From the NCBI GenBank assembly GCA_021205375.1, contig JAJPXR010000220.1, forward strand, positions 5,589-39,145: a stretch of DNA of 33,557 nucleotides, written 5' to 3'. The DNA comes from Clostridiales bacterium (GTDB lineage Bacteria > Bacillota > Clostridia > Oscillospirales > Oscillospiraceae). Position numbers and translations under genes: made by a program. Shown here piece by piece: positions 1 to 8,733 of this stretch. The notes beneath the pieces are model-generated. The model saw only the letters and a program-made list of their open reading frames with translations, was not told the DNA's origin and did not search any database. Within the stretch, counting starts at the first letter, position 1, and each line of letters begins with the position of its first letter.

Positions 1-115
1 CCCCACCCCCACCCCTCCCCCCCCCCCCGCCCCCACACCAACCGCCCACGCCCCGCCCCCCCCCCGCCCGCCGCCCCACGCCCCCCCCCGGCGGCCCCCG
101 CCCCGCCCCCGCCTC
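1..115. other. C-rich low-complexity contig edge
   Basis: The stretch is almost pure C with scattered G and A, and normal base composition begins abruptly near base 115. It has no open frame of natural composition and no structured repeat unit. It is best read as a sequencing or assembly artefact at a contig end (poly-G reads seen as their complement would look like this), not biology. That cause is an inference. Confidence 0.75.
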
Positions 116-182
116 ACGGCTGAACCATGAATGGAAAAATAAGCAATATAATCAAGACACCTTGCAGCAGACACAGCACCTC

Positions 183-211
183 TTGCACACGACTCCTTTT
201 TACACTATAAT
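183..211 (+). promoter_or_regulatory. SigA-type promoter of the TIR-NACHT-TPR gene
   Basis: A TTGCAC -35 box (183-188) and a perfect TATAAT -10 box (206-211) are separated by 17 bases. The expected start of transcription is about 30 bases before the GAGGTGAT ribosome site of the gene starting at 252. Confidence 0.7.
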
Positions 212-251
212 AATATCACTTCAACTTCCAAACTCTGTGAGGTGATCGACA

Positions 252-2609
252 ATGCCTGCCCCCACCGGCTGCCCCTTCTGCCATTCGAGCAATATTGGGA
301 TTGGCTCTGAAAAAGGCCACTGCTTCTCCTGTAACCAAGATTTCCCCCTAACCGAACAGGAAACCGAAAAGGCAACGAACCCCCTGCGGCTGTTTCTCAG
401 TTACGGCCACACGGAGCACCCCATCTGCCGGATGGTCGCCGCCGCGCTGACCCAGCGGGGCCACGACGTCTGGTTCGACAAGGACAAGCTCCACGAGGGG
501 CAGAACTGGCGAAAAGAGATTGCCGAGGGGCTGGAGAAAAGCAACGGCGTGGTGGCCTGTATCTCCGACCACTACGTGCGGCCTCGCAGTGTCTGCCTGG
601 ACGAGCTGAACATCGCCATCGGCGTGACCCGGGGCGAACACGTCCTCACCGTTCTGCTGGGGGACGAGAGCATCGTTCCCGCCTCCCTCTGCTACAACCA
701 GTGGCTGGATATGCATGACTGGGAGGACCGGATGAAGGGCGACCCAGCGGCGTTCGAGCAGTGGTTCCAGGCCAATATGCGCAAGCTGTTCGCCGCTTTG
801 GAGACGGAGGACAACCGAACCTTTTCCGGGGCCATCCAGACGTTACAGGAAAAGCTACAGGTCTCCCCCAACACCAGCCGTCAGAGCAGTCTGCTGAAAA
901 AGCCCTTCGTGGGGCGGCAATGGCTGACGAATCAGGTGGTGGCGTGGCTGGACGACCCGAAGGGCGAACGCCTCTGTTTCCTCAGCGGGGACCCCGGCGT
1001 GGGCAAGAGCGCCTTCGCCGCCAACTTCACCCACTATAACCCCCGGGTGGCGGCGGCGCTGTTCTGCTGGGCCGGAGAGAACCGATTCAACGACCCCCGC
1101 GCCGTCCTAAAAATGCTGGCGTTCCTGCTGGCCTGCCGCATCCCGGACTACCGTCGCCGTCTGCTGGCACGGCTGGACGGGGAGGACCGGCTGGGCGAGT
1201 ACAACGAGCGGGAGCTGTTTCGCGTTCTGCTGGAGGAGCCGATGCACGGCTTGATCGACGGCGAGCGGGAAACCCTCTGCATCGTCATCGACGGGCTGGA
1301 CGAGGCCGGCACCGCCGAGGAAAACTTGCTGGCGGAGACGCTGGGACGCTATATGCCCCTGCTTCCCCCGTGGCTCCGGGTGCTGGTGACGGGCCGCCCG
1401 GTGGCGGCGGTGACGCAGTCCCTGGGCAGCGGCAGGCAGATGCCGCTGGATGGCCGGAGCCAGGAAAACCTGGCGGATGTGCGACAATACTTCGAGGAGA
1501 CCCTGCGGGACCGCTGCGCCGAAACCCCGAATTGGCAGGCGTCGCTGGATGAGCTGACCCGCCGTTCCCACGGCATCTTCCTCTATGCCGAGCTGGTGTG
1601 TCAGGGCATTTTGGCGGGGAAACTGGCCCTGACCGACTGGGACAAGTTCCCGGACGGCTTGCAGGACGCCTTCACCCGCTGGTTTCAGTGGTTTTTCCCG
1701 GACAAGCGGGCGTTTGAGGCCCAGTTCGCGCTGCCCCTGGGGGCGCTCTGCGCGGTGGCGGAGCCGCTGCCCCTGGAGGAGCTGCGCCGGGTCTTTGGCT
1801 GGAACGAGAGCCAGCTCCACCGGTTCCTCCGCCGCATCGACGTGCTGCTGAACCACGGCGAGAGCGTCTTTGGCAAGGAGACGGTCACTCTGTCCCACAA
1901 ATACATTGGCGAGTGGCTGACTGACCCCCATCTCAACAGCCTGTACTTCGTCTCTGTCAACGACGCGAAGGAGGCCATGGCCGGGGCGTTCTATGACCGG
2001 TTCCAAAAAGACCCGAAGGAGCTGACCGAGTTTGAGTCCCTGCACCTGTGTGAGCTGCTATTGGATTGCGGCAAAGCTGCGGAGTGGTTTGAGGCTGTGT
2101 TCAGCGGCAATCTTTGCTGGAACATCATTAACGCCGGGGACTACTGCCAGGAGTGGGGCCACTTGGACGAGGCCATGAAGTGTTATCGTTGCGCCCTGTC
2201 CGTCACGGAGCAGGGAAAGCGCATCTTTGAAAGTTTGGAGATGTTGCGGAATTACAGCGCGTGTGCCGAACGCATTGGCGAATTGGAACGAACGGCAGGC
2301 AACCGTGGAGCGGCTCTTGACTGGTACAAGAAATCTCTGGATATCCGGGAGCGGCTGGCGGAGACCTGTGACACACCGCTGTACCAGATGGATCTGAACG
2401 TCAGCTATGAGAAACTGGGCAATTTGGCGCGAGAGGACGGGGACTGGCTGACGGCCCGGGAGTGGTACGAAAAAGGACTGGACATTACGGAGCAGCTGGC
2501 GAAATCCCGAGGCATACCGGAGGACTGGCGGGATCTGAGCGTCAGCTATGAAAATATGGGCAACCTGGCGCAGGAGGAAGGCGAACGGCAGGCGGCCAGG
2601 AACTGGTAG
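252..2609 (+). CDS. Zinc-ribbon/TIR/NACHT/TPR NLR-like protein, N-terminal part (ends at an in-frame TAG)
   Basis: The protein has 785 residues up to an amber codon. Domains in order: a CxxC...CxxC zinc ribbon (C7, C10, C24, C27); a TIR domain (about 45-160) opening with LFLSYGH and carrying the CLDEL motif whose E118 sits where TIR NADases have their catalytic glutamate; a NACHT/STAND ATPase with Walker A GDPGVGKS (246-253) and Walker B ending at D347 followed by GLDE; then TPR helices from about 640. By family knowledge, such proteins sense a trigger through the repeats, oligomerise through NACHT and degrade NAD+ or make a nucleotide signal through TIR; bacterial NLR-like proteins of this kind are antiphage. 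The start is set by GAGGTGAT just before the ATG and by the promoter at 183-211. The frame continues unchanged to 4352, so this is the front of a 1366-codon gene. Domain calls are confident; the defence role is inferred. Confidence 0.85.
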   Translation: MPAPTGCPFCHSSNIGIGSEKGHCFSCNQDFPLTEQETEKATNPLRLFLSYGHTEHPICRMVAAALTQRGHDVWFDKDKLHEGQNWRKEIAEGLEKSNGVVACISDHYVRPRSVCLDELNIAIGVTRGEHVLTVLLGDESIVPASLCYNQWLDMHDWEDRMKGDPAAFEQWFQANMRKLFAALETEDNRTFSGAIQTLQEKLQVSPNTSRQSSLLKKPFVGRQWLTNQVVAWLDDPKGERLCFLSGDPGVGKSAFAANFTHYNPRVAAALFCWAGENRFNDPRAVLKMLAFLLACRIPDYRRRLLARLDGEDRLGEYNERELFRVLLEEPMHGLIDGERETLCIVIDGLDEAGTAEENLLAETLGRYMPLLPPWLRVLVTGRPVAAVTQSLGSGRQMPLDGRSQENLADVRQYFEETLRDRCAETPNWQASLDELTRRSHGIFLYAELVCQGILAGKLALTDWDKFPDGLQDAFTRWFQWFFPDKRAFEAQFALPLGALCAVAEPLPLEELRRVFGWNESQLHRFLRRIDVLLNHGESVFGKETVTLSHKYIGEWLTDPHLNSLYFVSVNDAKEAMAGAFYDRFQKDPKELTEFESLHLCELLLDCGKAAEWFEAVFSGNLCWNIINAGDYCQEWGHLDEAMKCYRCALSVTEQGKRIFESLEMLRNYSACAERIGELERTAGNRGAALDWYKKSLDIRERLAETCDTPLYQMDLNVSYEKLGNLAREDGDWLTAREWYEKGLDITEQLAKSRGIPEDWRDLSVSYENMGNLAQEEGERQAARNW

Positions 2610-4335
2610 GAGAAATACAATTATAAACATCTGAGGCTGGTGAAGGACCGGGGTACACCGCAGGACCAGCAGGATTTGAACTTCATCTATAACAAGCTGG
2701 CATATCTGGCATGGGATGACAAAGACTGGAAGGCAGCCCGGGACTGCTACGAGAAAGCTTTGGACATTGCGGAACAGATGGCAACGACCCGCAATGTCCC
2801 GAGCGACTGGGGAGATCTGTGCATCAGCTATAACAGCCTTGGCAACCTGGCGCGGGAGGAAGGGGATCGGCAGACGGCGTGGAACTGGTGTGAGAAAGCC
2901 CTGGAAATTGCAGAACGGCTGGTAAATACCAGGAAATCGATCGAGGATTACGACTATTTGGCAATCACGCTCCTTAGCCTGGCACATATCTCCGCATCAG
3001 AGCAGGAGTGTAAACGCCTGGCGCAGCGCGGCCTCGCTATTTCAGATAAACTGTATAAGCAAACTGGGCTGCCAAAGTTCCAGAAATATTTTGATGATTT
3101 CAACAAAATATACGGTCGTGCTGAAAGCGGCGCCTATGACCAGAAGGGCGATGCAGCGTTGGAACGCGGAGATTGGCAGGCGGCGCAGGGCTGGTACGAG
3201 AAAGCCCTGGAGGTTCGGAAACAACAGGAAAAGGCTTGCAGTACATCAGAGAATCAACGGAACCTGCGCGTTAGCTATTTTAAACTGGGCATAGTATCAC
3301 AAGAGGCCAGAGACGTGCAGACAGCGCAATTCTGGTATGAAAAATCGCTGGACAATGCGGAGCGGCTGGCGGAAAACAGTGGTACGTATGAAGATTATCA
3401 TGATTTGATTGTCAGCCTCTGGGGACTGTCAGGTGTGTGTTCCCCTGAACAGGAGCAGGTGCGTATGGCGCAGCGTGCCCTTTCCATTGCAGAAACACTG
3501 TATAAACAAAACGGAGAACCCAGGTATCAGTCGCTGGCTGAAAAGGCCCACGAGATGTTGGATGCCCTTTTAAACAGCGTTCACGCAGTGAGCGTCAACT
3601 ATGACCAACAGGGCGATTCGGCGCTGGAACGCGGAGACCGGCAGACGGCCCGGGAGTGGTACGAGAAAGCCATAGGAATCTGGGAGCAGCTGGCAGAAAT
3701 GCGTGGCACGCCGGAGGATTGGCAGAACCTGATCGTCGGCTATCACAAACTGGGCGATCTGGTGAAGAAGGACGGCGCCCTACAGGCGGCCCGGGGCTGG
3801 TACGAGAAATCCGTGGACGTCCAAACGCGGCTGGCGGAGACCCAGGGCGACTTAGACGACTGGTGGAACCTGAGCGTCAGCGATGAGAAGCTGGGCGACC
3901 TGGCACTGGAGGATGAAAACTGGCAGACAGCCCAGGACTGGCACAGGAAAGCCCTGGCAATTCGGGAACAACTGGTGAAAGCCCGGGGTGCGCTGGAGGA
4001 CTGGCGGGGCCTGAGCATCAGCTATGAGCGGCTGGGACATTTGGCGTGGGAGAACGGAGACCGGAATGGGTGCCGGGAGTGGCACGAAAAATCACTGCCC
4101 ATTGTTGAACAACTGGCAAAGTCCAGTGGTACTATTAAAGCATACGACAATTTGACAGCTACGCTTTACATACTTGCCATTGCCTCTGACGCACAGCAGG
4201 AGCGACGGAACTATGCGCAGCGCGGCTGCTCCATTGCAGAAACCCTGTACAAGCAAACTGGGGACCCCAGGTATCAGTCGTTTATGGATGGGTTCCACAA
4301 GATACTGAAACCCAAGCGCCGTGGATTCTTTGGCA
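2290..4335 (+). repeat. Tandem TPR-coding repeats with a higher-order module
   Basis: A unit of roughly 120-150 bases recurs through the gene. Three longer landmarks share a special ending in which an AQRG or AQRA helix leads to LYKQ and then a short (Y)Q segment. They lie near 2958-3110, 3405-3575 and 4150-4320, so groups of TPRs appear to have been duplicated as blocks. Confidence 0.7.
2607..2609 (+). other. In-frame amber codon inside a TPR repeat
   Basis: The codon before is TGG and the one after is GAG, giving NW-stop-EK. Neighbouring repeats read WYEK at the same place, so one change from a Tyr codon (TAC or TAT) to TAG explains it. The downstream repeat aligns to its neighbours without a gap and in the same frame. 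Confidence 0.9.
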
Positions 4336-4352
4336 GCTTTTTCACTCTTTGA
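2640..4352 (+). pseudogene. C-terminal TPR part of the NLR-like protein, downstream of the amber codon
   Basis: This is 570 codons of tandem TPR-like repeats, in the same frame as the TIR-NACHT gene. Many units follow the pattern G-D-x-QtA-x-x-WYEK-aLdI-x-E-qLa, then a short loop with GTpeDW and a second helix with vSYekLGdLA. Such arrays are usually the ligand-sensing part of NLR-like proteins. The first possible start after the stop is the GTG at 2640. It has only a poorly spaced GAGG in front, so independent translation is doubtful. The open frame has not decayed over 1.7 kb, so the stop is recent, suppressed or a base error. It could be annotated as a separate TPR protein, but I regard it as the back half of one gene. 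It ends with TGA before a shared terminator. Confidence 0.75.
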
Positions 4353-4385
4353 AATGCACGTTAAATCACCCAAAAACGCAAAACC

Positions 4386-4411
4386 AGGGCCTGCGCCGCC
4401 GCGCAGGCCCT
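4386..4411. terminator. Bidirectional intrinsic terminator between convergent genes
   Basis: A perfect 11-bp stem (4386-4396 with 4401-4411) closes a CGCC loop. The minus-strand tail reads GGTTTTGCGTTTTT and the plus-strand tail begins TTTCCC. It can therefore end the TPR gene on plus and, more strongly, the RyR operon on minus. Confidence 0.75.
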
Positions 4412-4440
4412 TTCCCATTCCAATGCACTTGAAACGCGGC

Positions 4441-5010
4441 TCACCCTTCTCCCTCCGGCCCACAGAGCCGGTAGTTTTCCTCAAACTGGGGGCGGGCCAC
4501 AAAGTTGAAGCTGATGTCCGTAATTTGCCCCGCCGCGTCCCGCTGGGTCGTATACAACACCAGTGTGGCATCCCGGGCCGCGCTGAGGGGCGCGCCCCAC
4601 AGGTGGGCGTTGAAGTACCGCGCCGGGTCATTGGGGTTCAGCACCAGCCGTCCCGTCTCCAGCAAAAATTGCACTTCGGGGCAAAGCTCCTCGTCCGCCT
4701 GCCAGATGGCCACCGGGCGGCTGCGCTGTTGGTAGTCGTCCCCGGCGATGTGGCGGTGGTTCGCCAGGAAAAACGCCCGGTCGTTGGGGTAGGGGTAGTG
4801 GCGGCCCTCCACCGTGTCCACCTTGAAGTAGTCGCCGGGGTGGGCCAGCTCCCCCGCGCCGGAGGCCGCCTCCTGGCTAAACAGCTCATAGAGGCCGTCG
4901 GGCCGCAGACGAATGGCCCCCTCCCGGAGCAGGTTCTGCTCCATGGCGCTGTGTTCGCCCAGACAGTAGGCTTTTACAGTTTTGTCCGTCTTTTTGATTG
5001 CGTATCTCAT
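4441..5010 (-). CDS. PGDYG-like hypothetical protein, second gene of the RyR operon
   Basis: The 189-residue soluble protein has no signal peptide or membrane segment. Its middle has a PGDYFKVD motif followed about 10 residues later by a YPYPNDRAFFLANH segment. This resembles the small PGDYG-type domain (a GDY/GDW motif, then YP, F and Y) found in bacterial and phage proteins of unknown function; the match is by eye only. The C-terminal half, rich in aromatic and charged residues, is not recognised. AAGGAGT precedes the ATG. It lies 53 bases downstream of the RyR gene on the same strand with no terminator between, so the two are probably co-transcribed and may act together. No enzymatic residues could be assigned. 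Confidence 0.65.
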   Translation of the reverse strand: MRYAIKKTDKTVKAYCLGEHSAMEQNLLREGAIRLRPDGLYELFSQEAASGAGELAHPGDYFKVDTVEGRHYPYPNDRAFFLANHRHIAGDDYQQRSRPVAIWQADEELCPEVQFLLETGRLVLNPNDPARYFNAHLWGAPLSAARDATLVLYTTQRDAAGQITDISFNFVARPQFEENYRLCGPEGEG

Positions 5011-5063
5011 GGGTTACTCCTTGTAAGAAGGCCATGGTGAAAACCATGCCGTGTTTTCCAGGC

Positions 5064-6938
5064 TCAGGACGTCACAATGCGAGTATCCTTTCCTTTGTCA
5101 TCCTCGCCCAGTTCGTCGTAGTGGACCAGGAGGGGATGTACCTTCGCCAGGTCGTCTCTCGGCTCACCGAAAACGTATCCCTCCGAGCGCATATAGACAT
5201 TCCACCGCTTGTGTTCCAACTCCGCCAGGTGTTGTTTTTCCTCCGGCGACATCTCTTTTTCCGTTTTGCCCGCCCCCGGTATGCCGCGGGTGATCCGCGC
5301 TTTTTCGTGGATCGCGCTGGCGATGGAGGAGCGGTAATTGTATTCGTAATTCCGGAACGTCTCTTCCAGCTTCTTCTTTTCTAACGCCGCTAGTTCCGCT
5401 TTTTTTCGCTTCTCTTCTTCTGACTCCATTTCTTCCGAGGGCCCTTCTTCCGAATCCGACTGCTTCCCATACCTGAAATGGATATTGAGGGCCTTCTCCC
5501 GCAACTCGGAGTTGAGGACGGTGTTCTCGCTCCAGGCGGAGTCCAAATCGCCGATGAAGTCGATTTCGTACGCTTGCCCCTGGAAGTTTTTCAGCCCGTG
5601 CAGGGCGTTCTTTTTTTCGCCGCTCTGGACAATGGCCTTGATTTTGGGGGTGTTGTGGCTGCGCGCAAACAACATGCGCAGATAGGCAGCGGTCTCGATG
5701 TTTTTGGCGTCGTCCCCCAGGGCGACGAACACCCAGGTCGTGTCGCTTAGCTGGCTGATCGCGTCGGCAAACGCCTGTGAGCCGACGGCAACTCCCGGAT
5801 GGATGGTGATGCGGTACTCCGCCTCCCCCGGACGGAAAACGCCGTTGTATTGGTCGGACAGCAGTTCCGGACACTGGACCCGCAGCGTTTCCTCTGCCAG
5901 CGGGTCCTGGTCAAAGGCGGTGATTTGCAGGTGATAGCCGTCCATCTGGCAGAACCAGCTCAGGGCTTTGAGCAGATTGCTTCCGCACCGGCCCAGGCCA
6001 ACCAGCACCACCGAAATCAGCTTGCCGTTCTCTGTCTCCCTGGCGGTGGTGAAAAGCTCGTCCCCGCTGTCGTAGAGAAACCGGTCGATGAGGGAGCGGT
6101 CCGGGTCTATCCTGCGGACCTCCACGGTTCCCTTCTCGGCGGAGGAGAGCAGGAGTTCCCCCTCCAGATTCGTGGACTGTACATATAAGTGTGTATTTTC
6201 CCGTTTTTTGTACCGATTGAGCAGCGACAGCGCCTGTGTGGTGTTTTTGCCCTCGTCCTCGCTCAGGAGGAAAAAGTACAGCGCCTTCTTTTTGCTGTGG
6301 AACTCGTACGCTATGGCGCAAATATCCCGCTTCAGCAAAATCATTTTGTTCCGGCGGGCCTCCTCCGCCAAGGCGAGGTTTTCTTCTGGCCCCTGGTCAG
6401 AAACGCCTGTAAAGACCACCACTCTTTTTTCGTTCTTGTTGAGGAGGTCTTTCGCCAGCGTCAGCGACCTTGGGTTCAGCTCAGAGAAAACATACAGCTT
6501 CCGGTTGCGTCCGGCCAGCAAATGGAGCATGGCGAAAATATTTTGAAACAGGGAGAGGACTAAGCTAAAGGTCAGGAGCGGTGCAGCCACAAACAGGATG
6601 GCGATATAGACCGTGTATGCGTTATAAAGGAACCCGCATGTACGGGGGACCTGCTCCGTCAGGAAGGTATAATCCCCGTTTAAGAAGAACAGACAGAGGG
6701 TGTGGTAAATCGACAGGAAAATCGACTTGAAGATGCACAGCGGCTCCGCAGAGAGCGCTTCCCAGTAGACGGGGAAAAGCAGGACGGACGCAGAGCAAAA
6801 TACGGTTGCAATCAGGATATAAAGCGGGGTGAGCAGTTTTGTCATCGCGTTTTTCTGTTTCGAACGCCTGAACGCGCTCACCAGACCGACGACCAAAAGG
6901 ACGGCCGATATGGAAAAACATACTTGGAACCGGAACAT
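5064..6938 (-). CDS. Membrane protein with two TrkA-like Rossmann domains and a C-terminal RyR domain
   Basis: The 624-residue protein begins at the ATG at 6938, chosen because AAAGGGGA lies at good distance; an ATG 14 codons upstream lacks a site. About four membrane helices fill residues 3-22, 33-57, 66-87 and 105-130. A first Rossmann-like region follows (about 146-290). A second starts with VVLVGLGRCGSNLL, a GxGxxG dinucleotide-binding loop near 314, and has an acidic residue ending the next strand (TAFDQDP), as in TrkA-N/RCK domains. A charged linker with coiled-coil character (490-530) leads to a RyR domain (about 565-620) with HKRWNVYM, GYVFGEPRDD and HPLLVHYDEL, the signature of ryanodine-receptor repeats also found in bacteria. 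Bacterial RyR domains have been proposed as nucleotide-derived ligand sensors in conflict systems. No potassium-channel selectivity filter is evident. Role inferred: ligand-gated membrane effector or sensor. Confidence 0.8.
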   Translation of the reverse strand: MFRFQVCFSISAVLLVVGLVSAFRRSKQKNAMTKLLTPLYILIATVFCSASVLLFPVYWEALSAEPLCIFKSIFLSIYHTLCLFFLNGDYTFLTEQVPRTCGFLYNAYTVYIAILFVAAPLLTFSLVLSLFQNIFAMLHLLAGRNRKLYVFSELNPRSLTLAKDLLNKNEKRVVVFTGVSDQGPEENLALAEEARRNKMILLKRDICAIAYEFHSKKKALYFFLLSEDEGKNTTQALSLLNRYKKRENTHLYVQSTNLEGELLLSSAEKGTVEVRRIDPDRSLIDRFLYDSGDELFTTARETENGKLISVVLVGLGRCGSNLLKALSWFCQMDGYHLQITAFDQDPLAEETLRVQCPELLSDQYNGVFRPGEAEYRITIHPGVAVGSQAFADAISQLSDTTWVFVALGDDAKNIETAAYLRMLFARSHNTPKIKAIVQSGEKKNALHGLKNFQGQAYEIDFIGDLDSAWSENTVLNSELREKALNIHFRYGKQSDSEEGPSEEMESEEEKRKKAELAALEKKKLEETFRNYEYNYRSSIASAIHEKARITRGIPGAGKTEKEMSPEEKQHLAELEHKRWNVYMRSEGYVFGEPRDDLAKVHPLLVHYDELGEDDKGKDTRIVTS

Positions 6939-7012
6939 TTCTCTGTCCCCTTTCGCACCCATTTTTTGCGCCCGGAGCAATGGCGCTCATGCAGGATTTG
7001 CCGCTTCGATTT

Positions 7013-7041
7013 ATTCTACCACATTTGCCTGCCGATTGCAC
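7013..7041 (-). promoter_or_regulatory. Candidate extended -10 promoter of the RyR operon
   Basis: On the minus strand TGG-TAGAAT forms an extended -10 (box 7013-7018). A weak -35 GTGCAA lies 17 bases upstream (7036-7041). The position, about 75 bases before the RyR start, is suitable, but the -35 match is poor. Confidence 0.4.
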
Positions 7042-7129
7042 CGCTTATTTCTGTTCGACAGCACATTTGATTACAGCGTGCCGTACCGGCATCGGCAACA
7101 ACAGCGTGTCAAATCGTTATCTGTCGCGC

Positions 7130-7176
7130 AAAAACAGGGCAAGGTCAGGCGACCCATTTCCGGGTACCTGACCTTG
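7130..7176 (-). terminator. Intrinsic terminator of the glycan operon
   Basis: A perfect 10-bp stem (7140-7149 with 7167-7176) with a possible inner ACCC/GGGT pairing is followed on the minus strand by GCCCTG and then TTTTTG (7130-7134). It lies about 120 bases beyond the flippase stop. The 7177-7293 stretch between them holds only a short palindrome (7235-7250) and no gene. Confidence 0.7.
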
Positions 7177-7293
7177 TCTTGTTCGGGGCGGGTTACCAGT
7201 CGCAAAGAAGACGTTTTTTCATCTGCCTTTGCCTCGGCCTATGTAGGCCGGAGCCTGCTATTAGATGATTCATCTTTCACGTGTGCAACTATT

Positions 7294-8733
7294 TTATTTC
7301 CTTATCTTTTTCATTACCATGTCAATTCCTTCAAACAGCATACTGTCTCTTGTGATGAGCAGTTCCAGCGCATACACAGCAACGCCCACCGCTATCTGAA
7401 TAAGCAGCACCTTGACGCCCTTCCCCAAAACAGTACCAATGAAGTAAACGACAGCGCCCATGATCCCGCCGCAAATGAAATATTTGATCGCCGGCAGGAA
7501 GCACTTGCAAAGATTCATCTGTTTTCTGATCAAAAATGCCTGAACGACCAAAACCGAAAGCTCCGCACATACGGTAGCAATCGACGCACCGATGGCGTCA
7601 AACCGCACAATCAGGACCCAGTTCAGCACAAAGTTGACCACGGCCCCTGTGAAAACAGAGATCGTATAATATTTTTCCTGCTTCGTGGGGAGAAGATACT
7701 GCTTCCCGATCACGTTGCTCATTGCAATGAAGATCAGAATTGGCGATATGACGACCATCAGCACCGCAACTTCATCGTAACCCGGTCCGAAGAAAATCGG
7801 CACAAATGTCTTTGCCACGCCGCAGATGCCAAAGAGGATCGCAAAACCAAGCATGAAAACAAAGTGAAACGCTTTCTTGATGCTCTTTTCGATCACATCC
7901 ATTTTTCCCTGCGCGAACGCATAGGACATTGCCGGGAGCATCACCGTGCCCAGAGAAGTGACAAGCATCAGCGCCACTTTGATGATTTTTGACGCCTGCG
8001 TATAATAGCCGACCTCATCGATATTGGAAGCGAATACACCCAGCATCGTTTTGTCCAGCACAGTGTATACTTCTGTCGCAAGCTGCGGCAGGAATAAAAT
8101 AAGCGACGGTTTCAAATGCCGGAGGACGTCACGGGGATGGATAGCAACCTTCACCAGGTACTTTGGAAGCGATATCCACAAGCTGATATTTCCAATAAAA
8201 ATCGGAAGCGTCAAACACATGGTATAAATCAGCACATCTTCCGACGACTTCACGAATAAAAAGACTGCAACGATTCCAGCCAGCTTTATGATCGTGTTTC
8301 GAATGACGGTTACCTTGAAATTTTCCAGTCCCATAAAAAACCAGGAAACATCAAAGGCTGTGGCGATGATTTCAATCATCAGGATCTGATAGACAGATTT
8401 ATACTCTGTACCAAGTCCAAATATAAGGAAATAAATCAGAGCAAATAGGAATACGCCTGCACAGCGCAGCAATGTGACCTGCCAGAACACCTCAGAACGC
8501 TTTTTCTGATCGTCTCTCGCAAAGGCGATTTCCCGCTGTCCGTAAATCGTCGTACCGACTGCGCCGGCAAGCATGAAATAGGTGGCAATAGACTGCGCGT
8601 AGCTGTAAATGCCAATGCCCGTAGCGCCCAGAACGCGGGAGACATATGGCGTCGTGATCAGTGGCGCGATCAGCGCCAGGACCTGGTAGGATGTGTTATA
8701 GATGTAGTTTTTTATGACGCTTGGCTTTTTCAT
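7294..8733 (-). CDS. wzx: Wzx-type polysaccharide flippase
   Basis: The 479-residue protein is hydrophobic throughout, with about 12-14 membrane helices. It has the start typical of the polysaccharide-transport MOP/MATE superfamily: a short basic N-terminus, then NYIYNTSYQVLALIAPLITTPYVSRVLGATGIGIYSYA (the family's TPYVSRVLG region). The role is to flip lipid-linked repeat units across the membrane for polymerisation. It is the last gene of the operon. Its ATG overlaps the TGA of the polymerase fragment (ATGA), which argues for translational coupling; only a weak AAGGG precedes it. Length is normal for the family and nothing looks broken. The exact glycan substrate cannot be told from sequence. 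Confidence 0.9.
   Translation of the reverse strand: MKKPSVIKNYIYNTSYQVLALIAPLITTPYVSRVLGATGIGIYSYAQSIATYFMLAGAVGTTIYGQREIAFARDDQKKRSEVFWQVTLLRCAGVFLFALIYFLIFGLGTEYKSVYQILMIEIIATAFDVSWFFMGLENFKVTVIRNTIIKLAGIVAVFLFVKSSEDVLIYTMCLTLPIFIGNISLWISLPKYLVKVAIHPRDVLRHLKPSLILFLPQLATEVYTVLDKTMLGVFASNIDEVGYYTQASKIIKVALMLVTSLGTVMLPAMSYAFAQGKMDVIEKSIKKAFHFVFMLGFAILFGICGVAKTFVPIFFGPGYDEVAVLMVVISPILIFIAMSNVIGKQYLLPTKQEKYYTISVFTGAVVNFVLNWVLIVRFDAIGASIATVCAELSVLVVQAFLIRKQMNLCKCFLPAIKYFICGGIMGAVVYFIGTVLGKGVKVLLIQIAVGVAVYALELLITRDSMLFEGIDMVMKKIRK

Noticed and set aside
7235-7250. CGGCCTATGTAGGCCG palindrome as a terminator
   Set aside because: It has no T-run on either strand; the hairpin at 7140-7176 is the better terminator.
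6829-7992. Plus-strand frame (387 codons) across the RyR gene start and the flippase end
   Set aside because: It spans an intergenic terminator and antisense parts of two genes, is His/Arg/Asn-rich and has no ribosome site.
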